Assembly: GCA_947259415.1 (NCBI GenBank) | Contig: CAMYMI010000006.1 | Coordinates: 25,682 to 89,681, forward strand | Direction: 5' to 3' | From: an uncultured Ectothiorhodospiraceae bacterium | GTDB lineage: Bacteria > Pseudomonadota > Gammaproteobacteria > UBA9214 | DNA: 64,000 nucleotides | Part shown: positions 35,081-43,225 of the stretch, piece after piece | How positions within the stretch are numbered: position 1 is the stretch's first letter | Layout: every line of letters starts with the position of its first letter | The notes under the pieces: model-generated | The model's input: only the letters and a program-made list of their open reading frames with translations | The model's database searches: none | Told to the model about the DNA's origin: nothing | Position numbers and translations under genes: made by a program

Positions 35081-36178
35081 ATGTCCGAATACGGCATGAA
35101 TGACAGCATAGTGGTGGGTGGCGGCCTGGTGGGGCTGCTGACGGCCCATGCGTTGCGCCAGGCCGGGTTCAGGGTCACCCTGCTGGAACGCGGGGGCACC
35201 TGCCGGGAGTCCTCCTGGGCGGGTGGTGGCATCCTCTCCCCGCTGGTCCCCTGGGAATACCCCGACGCTGTCTCCGAACTGGTGGCCTGGAGCCAGCAAT
35301 ATTACCCGGTGCTGGCCAGGGAACTGCAGGAGGCAACCGGGATTGATGTTGAATGGTTCCGGTCCGGTTTGATGCTGGTGGGTATGGCGCCTGGTACCGG
35401 GTCCGAGGCGTGGGCAGAACAATTCCATTGCCGCCTGCAGCAGCTTGGTGAGTCCCAGCTGCATACCCGGGAACCCGAACTGGCCGAGGGCCTGGGCACA
35501 GCTATCCTGCTGCCGGATGTCGCGCAGGTACGAAATCCCTCCCTGTGCCAGGCCTTGTCCCTGGACCTGCAGGGGCAGGGGGTCACGCTTAGAGAGCACA
35601 CCGAGGTCACCGGAATTATCGAACGCGCCGGTGTTGTACAGGGCGTCAGGACATCGCAGGGTGAGTTAGCCGCACCCCGGGTGGTGATTGCCGGTGGTGC
35701 CTGGAGTGCACTGCTTCTGCAGACCACCGGGCTGGAGCTTCCGGTCACACCGGTGCGCGGCCAGATGATCCAGTTCGATGCCCGTCCCGGCCTGTTGAAT
35801 CACATCGTGCTGTACCGGGGCCATTACCTGATCCCGCGCCGCGACGGTCTGATCCTGTGCGGGAGTACCCTTGAACAGACCGGTTATGACAACACCACGA
35901 CGCCGGAGGCGCGCGCCCTGCTGGTTCAGAGGGCAACCGGGCTGCTGCCGGCACTCTCCGAATACGAGGTTGTCAGGCACTGGGCCGGACTGCGGCCGGG
36001 CTCGCCAGACGGGGTGCCCTACATCGACGAGCACCCCGCCATCCGGGGCCTGTATATCAATACCGGGCATTTTCGCAATGGCGTGGTGATGGCGCCAGCC
36101 TCGGCCCGGCTGTTGGTTGATCGCATGCTGGGGCAGCCGAGTTTTATCGATGAAAGTCCCTATCTTATTGATAGATAA
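35081..36178 (+). CDS. thiO: glycine oxidase ThiO / FAD-dependent amine oxidase
   Basis: 365 residues. It has an N-terminal dinucleotide-binding site, VVGGGLVGLLTAHALRQAG, then SSWAGGGILSPLVPW, the ThiO block. The C-terminal FAD-contact region is HWAGLRPGSPDGVPYI and NTGHFRNGVVMAPAS. It probably oxidises glycine to the imine needed for the thiazole part of thiamine. No other thi gene is adjacent, so a role in general amine oxidation is possible. ATG 35096 is an alternative start. In Pseudomonas an orthologous gene also sits beside fimT/fimU-pilV. Confidence 0.88.
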   Translation: MSEYGMNDSIVVGGGLVGLLTAHALRQAGFRVTLLERGGTCRESSWAGGGILSPLVPWEYPDAVSELVAWSQQYYPVLARELQEATGIDVEWFRSGLMLVGMAPGTGSEAWAEQFHCRLQQLGESQLHTREPELAEGLGTAILLPDVAQVRNPSLCQALSLDLQGQGVTLREHTEVTGIIERAGVVQGVRTSQGELAAPRVVIAGGAWSALLLQTTGLELPVTPVRGQMIQFDARPGLLNHIVLYRGHYLIPRRDGLILCGSTLEQTGYDNTTTPEARALLVQRATGLLPALSEYEVVRHWAGLRPGSPDGVPYIDEHPAIRGLYINTGHFRNGVVMAPASARLLVDRMLGQPSFIDESPYLIDR

Positions 36179-36244
36179 GATAAATAATAGTCTGACTGGC
36201 TTGGCGTAGACGATTTGGAGGCGCCGGGATTATACTTAATCCAA

Positions 36245-36685
36245 ATGGAAAAACATCGCTCCATACAAATGCTTAGCACGCAGGACGTGACGGACCGGCT
36301 AAAACATGCCGGCATTCTGCCGACCCAGCAGCGCCTGATGATTGCCCATGTCCTGTTCAGTCGTGACCAGCACCTGTCGGCCGACCAGGTCATGCAGTAT
36401 GTGAATGACGATAAGGACCATGTGTCCAAGGCGACGGTCTACAATACGCTCGGCCTGTTCGCGAGCAAGGGTTTGGTGCGCGAGGTCATCGTGGACCCCA
36501 CCCGGGTGTTTTATGATCCCAACACCAGCAACCACCACCACTTCTACAATGTCGATACCGGTGAATTGAGGGACATCGAGGCGTCTGAGCTGGCAATCGA
36601 ATCGCTGCCCGAATTGCCACAGGGCACTAAGTGCGAAGGCGTCGATGTCATCATCCGCGTGCGTAACGACACGGAAATGCACTAA
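36245..36685 (+). CDS. Fur-family transcriptional regulator (Irr-like)
   Basis: 146 residues from ATG 36245; ATG 36269 is also possible and neither has a clear ribosome site. The winged-helix domain covers ~14-90 (LKHAGILPTQQRLMIAHVLF..., KATVYNTLGLFASKGLV). The metal/dimer domain begins NHHHFYNVDTGEL. The C-terminal CxxC zinc motifs of Fur and Zur are missing, and the HHHFYN block resembles Irr and PerR-like members. It may therefore sense haem or peroxide rather than free iron. The target genes are unknown. It is followed by tRNA-Thr. Confidence 0.88.
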   Translation: MEKHRSIQMLSTQDVTDRLKHAGILPTQQRLMIAHVLFSRDQHLSADQVMQYVNDDKDHVSKATVYNTLGLFASKGLVREVIVDPTRVFYDPNTSNHHHFYNVDTGELRDIEASELAIESLPELPQGTKCEGVDVIIRVRNDTEMH

Positions 36686-36752
36686 GCTGGTTGCACAACA
36701 ACCGGTGAATTTTGCTTAATTGATTCCTCCCTTTTATACTCACTCGCCCCAA

Positions 36753-36828
<76 letters not shown>

Positions 36829-37094
36829 TTCAATATATCATCAGGTTTTCGTCAGCCTGAACTCGAATTCGACTGCAGCGAACCAGTAAGTACTGTTCGA
36901 ATATCCCGTGGCAGCATTCAATCACTCATCATGATGATCGGAGCAGATCGCCTGCGGTAAATACCTGCCGGGCAGCCCGGTTTTGAGACTGTGCTCAATC
37001 AGGGACGGTTAGCGTATATTCTCAGCTGATATGCACAGGTAAGGTGGACACGATATCTATTTCGAAAGTATCTAACTGCCTGGAATGCTGTTAA

Positions 37095-37457
37095 TTAATG
37101 TGTCGATTCCTTCCAGCGCCAGCCAGGACCTTGTCTCCGCTCTCGCAGGGCAGACACCATTTCGTCCGCTGAAACACGGCCGTCCTTATCGGAGTCGATT
37201 TGTTCGAAGCTCAGGATTCTCAACATCCGGTGGGCCGGCCGTCCAGCTTGCTCGTGACGCTCCTTAAAATCACGGAAGAATACCTCGTATTCCTTGCTGC
37301 TGAGATAACCATCACTATCAGTATCGTATATGGAGAATTTGGCGGGCGGTGCCGGGTTACGGGTCATGTCGCTCGAGTGTGCTGTGCCAGACAGCGATAG
37401 CGCAATCGCAAAGAACAACATTCTGCACAGATCCATTATTGTCTTTGTCATGTTCAA
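37095..37457 (-). CDS. secreted EF-hand protein
   Basis: 120 residues with a signal peptide (MLFFAIALSLSGTAHSS, cleavage near residue 29). Two EF-hand loops are intact: DTDSDGYLSSKE and DSDKDGRVSADE, each with the five acidic/oxygen ligands and the glutamate at position 12. It should bind two calcium ions in the periplasm. It begins 30 bases after the stop of the hydrogenase-cytochrome gene on the same strand and is probably co-transcribed with it. A GAGG ribosome site precedes the ATG. Confidence 0.85.
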   Translation of the reverse strand: MNMTKTIMDLCRMLFFAIALSLSGTAHSSDMTRNPAPPAKFSIYDTDSDGYLSSKEYEVFFRDFKERHEQAGRPAHRMLRILSFEQIDSDKDGRVSADEMVSALRERRQGPGWRWKESTH

Positions 37458-37487
37458 TTCGCCTCGCCGGCCAGTGCCTTCTGCGCT

Positions 37488-38684
37488 TCAGAGTCGACCC
37501 CTTTTGTCAGGACTTTTCAGGTAATTAACCAGGTTGTTCAACTCCTCGTCAGAGATATTGAAGCGGTGCACGCCGGGTGCCTCGGGTCCAAACAGTTCCG
37601 GTATTTTTTCGGGCAGCGTGCGGAAAGAGCCAGGCCCCGGTCCATGGCAATAGCTGCAATTGCTTTCAAACACGGCTTCGCCTGATTCTGCGATGTTTGC
37701 GGCGACGCTTCCGGCAGGCGCCTTTTCTGGTATGAGGTTTTCATAAAACCCGCCTCTGTCCCAGAATTCCGGTTCCGAACAACCCAGGCAGGGATGCCCC
37801 GACTCGATTGGGGAACTGGTGCCGCTGTTCCACCTGGTGGTGGAGCAGGCGTTGTGAGTCAAGGGGCCCTTGCAACCAAGTTCGTACAGGCACCATCCCT
37901 TGCGTGCACCCTCGTCGTCAAAGCTTTTTGCAAATTTCTTTTGCTCATAAAAGTGCAGGCGTGAACATCTCTCATGGACTGTATTTCCATAAATTGCAAG
38001 GGGCCGGCCCAGATCATCAAGCCCGGGGAAGCGACCAAACATCAAGTAGTGCGCAAGAGTGCCGCTGATAGCGATCGGCAGGGGTGGGCAGCCGGAAATA
38101 TTGACCAGTGGTTTACCGGCAATTATTCCTCTATGCATTAATTCGCGCACGCTAACCGCGCCTGTGGGGTTGGGTTTTGCAGCTGGCAGGCCCCCGAAGC
38201 TTGCACAGGTGCCCACTGCGATAATTGCAGCTGCATCCTTTGCGCAGGTAAGCAGCATTTGCAGATTGGAGATGCCGGCGATTGTGGAATAAACGCCTCT
38301 GTCATTGACAGGAACAGAGCCGTCCACGATGAGCAGATACTTTCCGGATGACAAGGCCATTGCAGTATTGCGTGCAGCCTCCGCCGCTTCACCAGAGGCT
38401 GCCTGCAAGGTGTGGTGATAATCAAGAGAAATATAATTAAAGATCAGGTTTTCAATTGCAGGTGCATGGGAACGTGTGAGCGATTCCGTGCAGCCGGTGC
38501 ATTCCTGAAAAGAAAGCCAGATCACGGATTGACGCCTTGCCTTGCCAAGGGTTTGCGCAATAACGGGTGCCAGGGAGCCCGGCAAGGCCATGAAAGAGGT
38601 CAACGATACGCAGTACTTCATGAAGGACCGGCGGCTGACACCCCGGTTCAGTAGACCTGCTCCAAGATGCTCGGTTTCGGTCAT
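37488..38684 (-). CDS. [NiFe] hydrogenase small subunit fused to a C-terminal cytochrome c domain
   Basis: 398 residues from ATG 38684, which has GGAG upstream. The twin-arginine signal is SRRSFMKY. Iron-sulfur ligand blocks are complete: ECTGCTES, GTCASFGGLPAAKPNPTGA, ISGCPPLP, ERCSRLHFYE, GWCLYELGCKGP, NACSTTRWN and HPCLGCSEPEFWD. This is a group 1-type, periplasm-facing electron-transfer subunit. In place of the usual C-terminal membrane helix there is a ~65-residue cytochrome c-like domain with haem motif SNCSYCHG. The expected methionine ligand position has histidine (GVHRFNISDEELNNLVNYL). No large subunit or maturation gene lies within the window. Confidence 0.9.
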   Translation of the reverse strand: MTETEHLGAGLLNRGVSRRSFMKYCVSLTSFMALPGSLAPVIAQTLGKARRQSVIWLSFQECTGCTESLTRSHAPAIENLIFNYISLDYHHTLQAASGEAAEAARNTAMALSSGKYLLIVDGSVPVNDRGVYSTIAGISNLQMLLTCAKDAAAIIAVGTCASFGGLPAAKPNPTGAVSVRELMHRGIIAGKPLVNISGCPPLPIAISGTLAHYLMFGRFPGLDDLGRPLAIYGNTVHERCSRLHFYEQKKFAKSFDDEGARKGWCLYELGCKGPLTHNACSTTRWNSGTSSPIESGHPCLGCSEPEFWDRGGFYENLIPEKAPAGSVAANIAESGEAVFESNCSYCHGPGPGSFRTLPEKIPELFGPEAPGVHRFNISDEELNNLVNYLKSPDKRGRL

Positions 38685-39073
38685 GAGGTCGGTACTCCAT
38701 GGGCCCGGCATCAGGATATTTTTTGATGGCCCGCATGCACAAGCATGTACGGCAACCGCCAGAATGATCTGGTAGTGGTCATAAGACTAGCATAATTTTT
38801 CGGGTCTACGAGTGCCCGGGATGCCTCTGAAAAATACCCTGATGAATACTCGCGAAGATAAGGTGACGTGGTTGTCGCACACTCCGATATATGCTGTTCT
38901 AGTATCATCAAAAAGCGCTGTGATGCTTGAGTCGAAGTGACTGGCAGGGTCAGGGGGCCTGTTGGATTACATGGTCTGGTACACCAACCAGGGGATAGGT
39001 TTACGATATTTTAATTTAATCAAGTATCGTTGAGTTGGCAGGTCTCCCGGTTTGCCAACTGGACAACAGTAGC
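38685..39073. other. intergenic region upstream of hydrogenase gene
   Basis: I see no gene. The region should contain the hydrogenase promoter on the minus strand. I found no convincing sigma-54 or sigma-70 boxes and no trace of a hydrogenase large-subunit gene on either strand. Confidence 0.4.
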
Positions 39074-39097
39074 AAAAAAGCCCTCATTGCGAGGGCT
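39074..39097 (-). terminator. rho-independent terminator of the pseudopilin gene
   Basis: On the minus strand: AGCCCTC-GCAAT-GAGGGCT followed by six T residues, 27 bases after the stop codon at 39124. Confidence 0.85.
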
Positions 39098-39123
39098 CTC
39101 CGGTTCTATCTGTCAGAGGGTGC

Positions 39124-39687
39124 TTAGGGGTCGCAGGTCGGGATATTTTTATAGTAGGTCTTTGAGATCCCGTTCGGCCCCACCCTGATCTGGCGGCCTT
39201 TCCCGGGGCCGCGATCATCGCAGATGGACATCATTGCGGTGGAGCCACCCTCATTCGTGCTTCCGTTGAAATTGAATTCCAGGTTGTTGTTCCATGTCGA
39301 GTTGGTGTGCAAATCAACGCCTGAGTTCACGGGTTGTCCGAGGCGCAGCAGGATGTCCGTCGCAGGCTCATACGTGTTGTTGGTGTAATTACCGTCATCG
39401 GCAAAGATGAGGTAGCCACTGGTCCAGATCTGTGTTGTCCCTCCACAGCTCGGTGTCGGGGCATTGGGATTGGCACTGCGACACAGGATGACCCGCACCC
39501 CGCGTTTGGCGGCCTCGCTGCGTGCCAAATGGATATCCGTGACTACCCGGTTCAGCGTGGCGGCCAGCCGGTTGTCCTTGATGGTCGAGCTGACGGTCGG
39601 TACGGCCATGGACAGGATAATGGCGACGATGCCCAGGGTTATGACGATTTCAGGGATGGTGAATCCCCGTTCCTGAAACAGATTCAT
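39124..39687 (-). CDS. FimT/GspH-family pseudopilin
   Basis: 187 residues. The prepilin leader is MNLFQERG with processing before FTIPEIVITLGIVAIILSMAVP. The GspH/FimT core follows: NRVVTDIHLARSEAAKRGVRVILC. It ends DDRGPGKGRQIRVGPNG with two cysteines forming the usual pair. Note FTIPE, with proline at position 4 and the conserved glutamate at 5. It is a minor pilin that probably joins the PilV-W-X-E tip complex. It is monocistronic, with a terminator directly after it and no pilin neighbours. It may supply the function lost with the remnant at 34708. Confidence 0.9.
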   Translation of the reverse strand: MNLFQERGFTIPEIVITLGIVAIILSMAVPTVSSTIKDNRLAATLNRVVTDIHLARSEAAKRGVRVILCRSANPNAPTPSCGGTTQIWTSGYLIFADDGNYTNNTYEPATDILLRLGQPVNSGVDLHTNSTWNNNLEFNFNGSTNEGGSTAMMSICDDRGPGKGRQIRVGPNGISKTYYKNIPTCDP

Positions 39688-39821
39688 AATTGACCACTCG
39701 GAAGATCTGCAAACCTTTCTGTCTGCAAGTGGTTATCGGCGAAGTGGGTACTTTCTGAAATGGAGGGCCGGGGCGGCCGGGAAGTTGCGGACGATCCGTG
39801 TCAGATCATGGGCCGTCGCGC

Positions 39822-40661
39822 CTACGAAGAGAATCTCATCGATAAATCAATGGCCTGCAGATCCTTGGTCAAATCGCCTATGGATATGAAATCGACACCC
39901 GTGGCCGCAAACTCGCGGATATTATCGAGGGTAATGCCGCCGGAGGCCTCCAGTTTTGCGCGCCTGTTCACAGTTTTCACCACCCCTGCCAGTGCCGCGG
40001 GGGTGAAATTGTCCAGTAGCAGGATATCCACGCCGGCCTGCAATGCTTCATTGACCTGGTCCTCGTTCTCTACCTCGACCTCCACCGGGATATCCGGATT
40101 GGCCTGCTTTGCGGACTCCACGGCGGCGTGTATCGAGCCAGCCGAGGCAATGTGGTTTTCCTTGATGAGGATACCGTCATACAGGCCCATGCGGTGGTTA
40201 TGACAGCCGCCGGTGCGGACGGCGTATTTCTGTGCCTGGCGCAGACCGGGAATGGTTTTGCGGGTATCCAGTATCCTGACAGGCAGCCCCTTCACGGCGT
40301 CCGCATAGCGGCGTGCCCGGGTGGCCGTGCCGGACAGGGTCTGCAGGAAGTTGAGCGCAGTGCGTTCGCCTGTAAGGATGGGGGCAGCGGGGCCGCTGAG
40401 CGTGCAGAGTGTCTGGCCGGGGTGAATGGCATCAGCCTCTTTAACTGCCCAGGTGACGATGATATCGGTGTCAAGTTCCGCAAACACGGCATTGAACCAG
40501 GCCATGCCGCAGAGAACGGCCGGTTCGCGGCATACCACAGTGGCGCTGGCCTGTTCGTCCGCCGGGATCAGGGCGGCGGTGATATCACCACCGCCAATGT
40601 CTTCGGACAAGGCTTCGCGCACGCTGTGCAGCAGTGCTTCATCGAGGACCTCGAGCAGCAT
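39822..40661 (-). CDS. nadC: nicotinate-nucleotide pyrophosphorylase (quinolinate phosphoribosyltransferase)
   Basis: 279 residues. Family blocks: ALSEDIGGGDITAALIP, GERTALNFLQTLSGTAT, ILDTRKTIPGLR, KYAVRTGGCHNHRMGLYDG, IKENHI, VEVEVEN and LLLDNF. It makes nicotinate mononucleotide from quinolinate in NAD synthesis. The ATG directly follows the stop codon of the FKBP gene with no bases between, so the two are translated from one message. nadA and nadB are not in the window. Confidence 0.97.
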   Translation of the reverse strand: MLLEVLDEALLHSVREALSEDIGGGDITAALIPADEQASATVVCREPAVLCGMAWFNAVFAELDTDIIVTWAVKEADAIHPGQTLCTLSGPAAPILTGERTALNFLQTLSGTATRARRYADAVKGLPVRILDTRKTIPGLRQAQKYAVRTGGCHNHRMGLYDGILIKENHIASAGSIHAAVESAKQANPDIPVEVEVENEDQVNEALQAGVDILLLDNFTPAALAGVVKTVNRRAKLEASGGITLDNIREFAATGVDFISIGDLTKDLQAIDLSMRFSS

Positions 40662-41012
40662 TCAGGTAGAGATCTCCAGCAGTTCGATTTCAAATACCAG
40701 TGTGCTATTGGGTGGAATGACACCTCCGGCACCCCGGGTACCATAACCCAGGTCCGGCGGGATCACGAGTCGGCGGATGCCGCCGACCTGCATGCCCTTT
40801 ACGCCTTCATCCCAGCCGGGTATGACAAAGCCGCAATCCAGCGGGAAGCTGAAGGGCTCATTGCGGTCCTTGCTGGAATCGAACTTTGTATCGTCTTCCA
40901 GCCAGCCGGTGTAATGCACGATCACGGTCTGACCTGCACCGGTGGCCTGTTCGCCATTGCCGGTCTTGATGTCCTCGTAACGCAATCCGGAGTCAGTGGT
41001 TGTTTCGGTCAT
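40662..41012 (-). CDS. FKBP-type peptidyl-prolyl isomerase
   Basis: 116 residues with no signal peptide. A canonical FKBP12-like domain fills the protein: [47 protein letters not shown], then [29 protein letters not shown]. The active-site residues for proline isomerisation (Y, F, D, W, the IP of the IPP block) are present. It is cytoplasmic. It is directly upstream of nadC with zero spacing. An empty inverted-repeat element lies between its start and the transporter gene. Confidence 0.93.
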   Translation of the reverse strand: MTETTTDSGLRYEDIKTGNGEQATGAGQTVIVHYTGWLEDDTKFDSSKDRNEPFSFPLDCGFVIPGWDEGVKGMQVGGIRRLVIPPDLGYGTRGAGGVIPPNSTLVFEIELLEIST

Positions 41013-41033
41013 GCTTTCATTCCCAAATAATTA

Positions 41034-41179
41034 ATCACCGCAAAGGCGCAAAGGGCGCAAAGAAAAATACAATAAATGGATTATAAACCTGTTTTTCTGA
41101 CAGTAGATCAAATGCAGGGCAGGCGTTGTTCTTGTATTTATGGATTAATTGACTTTGCGTCCTTTGCGCCTTTGCGGTT
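41034..41179. repeat. short inverted-repeat element (copy C)
   Basis: The left arm ATCACCGCAAAGGCGCAAAG plus GGCGCAAAG (41034-41062) is inverted to the right arm CTTTGCGTCC-TTTGCGCC-TTTGCGGTT (41153-41179). The interior is ~90 AT-rich bases with no gene. This is a minimal version of the arms that surround the GxxExxY gene at 21972-22529. Confidence 0.75.
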
Positions 41180-41190
41180 AAAGAACCCGT

Positions 41191-42555
41191 TTATGTTTTC
41201 TCATGCGGGCGCGAGAAATAATCGTCTTTCAGTTTTTTGACCAGGCCGGCCAGTAATATCAGGCCCAGCAGGTTGGGCAGGGCCATCAGGATATTGGTGA
41301 TATCCGCGATGTTCCAGACCAGTTTCAGGGGGACTGCTGCTCCGACCACCACCAGCATTGTATAGATGACCCGGTAGGGCAGTACGGCACGTTCCCCGAA
41401 CAAATAGTAGGCGGAACGGTCACCGTAATAGGACCAGGCAATAATGGTGGAATAGGCAAACAGGGTCAGGCCGCCACCAACCACCCAGGCGCCGGCAGTC
41501 CCCAGCGTGCCGCTGAAGGCATGGGCGGTGAGCGCCGCGCCCATCAGGGAGTCCGAGCTTTCCTGCCAGACCCCGGTGACCACGATGACCAATCCCGTCA
41601 TGGTGCAGATTACCAGGGTGTCGATAAACGGCTCCATCATGGCGACCAGGCCCTCACGTACTGGTTCATTGGTGCGTGCCGCGGCATGTGCCATGGGCGA
41701 GGAACCCAATCCGGCCTCGTTGGAAAACAGGCCGCGCGCCACACCCCAGCGGATAGCTTCGCCGACGGCGGCGCCACCGACAGCCCACGGGTTAAGGGCA
41801 TGATCGAAAATGGTGGCAAAGGCGGCCGGGATCTCGCTGGCATAATTCGCCAGCACCAGCAGCGCAGCCACGATATACAGAGTCGCCATGAAGGGCACCA
41901 GGGCGCTGGCCACGCGTGCAATGCGCTTGACACCGCCCAGGATCACCAGTCCCACTAGCATGGCAAGCACGGCACCTATCAGCCAGGCGGACTGGTGCAG
42001 TTCCGGAAAGATATAACCGAGGCCGTCCATCACGGAGTTGGCCTGCACCATGTTGCCGATACCGAATGAGGCAATCAGTGCAAAGCTGGCAAAGGCCGCC
42101 GCGGTGCGGCGCATGTTCAGACCGTGCAACAGGGTGTACATGGGACCGCCGGCCACTTCCCCGTCCGGGGCCACAGAGCGGAATTTAAGTGACAGGGTAC
42201 ATTCCGTGAACTTGGTGGCCATGCCGAAGACAGCGGTTACCCACATCCAGAACAGCGCGCCCGGCCCGCCCAGCGAGATGGCCGTGGCAACCCCGGCGAT
42301 ATTGCCGGTCCCGACGGTAGCGGACAACGCCGTCGACAGGGCCTGGAAGTGCGAGACCTCGCCGACGTCCTTGTGGCTGCTGTACTTGCCTGCGATGAGG
42401 TGGACCGCGTGCCGGAATCCGCTCACCTGCACCAGGCCCATGCGCAGCGTCAGATAGAAGCCGGTACCTAGCAGGATCAGCAGGGTCAGGGGGTTGCCCC
42501 ACAGCAGCCCGGAGAGTTCGCCGCTCCAGGATGTCAGTTGCTGAAAACTATCCAA
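41191..42555 (-). CDS. sodium:alanine (AGCS family) symporter
   Basis: 454 residues with about 11 membrane helices. AGCS signatures include the N-terminal GFYLTLRMGLVQ, then SHFQALSTALSATVGTGNIAGVATAI, GGPMYTL, and ARGLFSNEAGLGSSPMAHAAA. It probably takes up alanine or glycine with sodium. It is preceded after 7 bases by the retropepsin-like gene, suggesting one transcript. The substrate within the family cannot be decided from sequence. Confidence 0.93.
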   Translation of the reverse strand: MDSFQQLTSWSGELSGLLWGNPLTLLILLGTGFYLTLRMGLVQVSGFRHAVHLIAGKYSSHKDVGEVSHFQALSTALSATVGTGNIAGVATAISLGGPGALFWMWVTAVFGMATKFTECTLSLKFRSVAPDGEVAGGPMYTLLHGLNMRRTAAAFASFALIASFGIGNMVQANSVMDGLGYIFPELHQSAWLIGAVLAMLVGLVILGGVKRIARVASALVPFMATLYIVAALLVLANYASEIPAAFATIFDHALNPWAVGGAAVGEAIRWGVARGLFSNEAGLGSSPMAHAAARTNEPVREGLVAMMEPFIDTLVICTMTGLVIVVTGVWQESSDSLMGAALTAHAFSGTLGTAGAWVVGGGLTLFAYSTIIAWSYYGDRSAYYLFGERAVLPYRVIYTMLVVVGAAVPLKLVWNIADITNILMALPNLLGLILLAGLVKKLKDDYFSRPHEKT

Positions 42556-42562
42556 GTCTGTC

Positions 42563-43102
42563 TCAGTGTGCGGTTGAATATTTCAGCGTCAGTGTATTGC
42601 CTTGCTGGCTAAAGTCCAGTTGCTTCAGGAAGCTCATGCCCAGCAGTATGCTGTCACCGCTCATATGCGGGTTGATGCTGGCGCGCACCGGTCCGAGACG
42701 TAGTTCACCCAGCTGGATTTCGTCCAGCGTGGTCTGCCAGGCGGTGATGGCCCCGTTGGCAGTCTGATAGACAACACTGCGCCCCTTTTTCAGTCCCAGC
42801 CTCTCGGCTACCTGCAGCGGAATGGAGACATCGCTGGCGCCGGTATCCAGCATAAATACAACCGGCTGGGTGTTGATGACCCCGCTGGCCACGTAATGGC
42901 CGAAGCGGTTGCGTTCCAGTTGGACTGCTGTCGAGCCGTCGGCCGTTGTAGCGCTCATGACCTGTCGGTTGGGATTATGTTGCCGCTCCAGCTGCGTACT
43001 GAAGAACCAGGTCAGCAAGGCCAGCAGCAGAACCCAGGCCGCGACAATCATACCCTTGCCCAGTCGCTGCGGGGATGCCTTCGGTTTTTGTGATGCAGAC
43101 AT
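42563..43102 (-). CDS. membrane-anchored retropepsin-like aspartic protease
   Basis: 179 residues. One N-terminal membrane helix (~19-37, IVAAWVLLLALLTWFFS) leaves the rest in the periplasm. The active-site motif is FMLDTGASDVSIP. The flap region (VYQTANGAITAW) and the C-terminal GDSILLGMSFLKQLDF hydrophobic-glycine motif match the TIGR02281-type clan AA proteases. These work as dimers, each chain giving one aspartate. The substrate is unknown. A 24-bp inverted repeat pair lies upstream. Confidence 0.9.
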   Translation of the reverse strand: MSASQKPKASPQRLGKGMIVAAWVLLLALLTWFFSTQLERQHNPNRQVMSATTADGSTAVQLERNRFGHYVASGVINTQPVVFMLDTGASDVSIPLQVAERLGLKKGRSVVYQTANGAITAWQTTLDEIQLGELRLGPVRASINPHMSGDSILLGMSFLKQLDFSQQGNTLTLKYSTAH

Positions 43103-43117
43103 CAGGCGATTATAGCG

Positions 43118-43221
43118 GGTGAAAAGGGGACAGATTTATTTTTTCTCCTTTTCTCTTTAACAGACCCTCATTTCCTGCCAAAGGTGAAAAGGGCAACAAA
43201 TAAATCTGTCCCCTTTTCACC
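43118..43221. repeat. 104-base element with perfect 24-bp inverted ends
   Basis: The left end 43118-43141 starts GGTGAAAAGGGGACAGATTT. It is the exact reverse complement of 43198-43221. A partial internal copy (AGGTGAAAAGGG, 43182-43193) lies before the right arm. There is no gene inside. Similar GGGGACAGATTTATTT inverted sequences are, as I recall, associated with REP-type tyrosine transposases in proteobacteria. No such transposase is in the window. Confidence 0.75.
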
Positions 43222-43225
43222 TGCA

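Noticed and set aside
38711-38911. 66-residue minus-strand frame upstream of the hydrogenase gene
   Set aside because: No ribosome site or motif, and composition unlike the neighbouring proteins.
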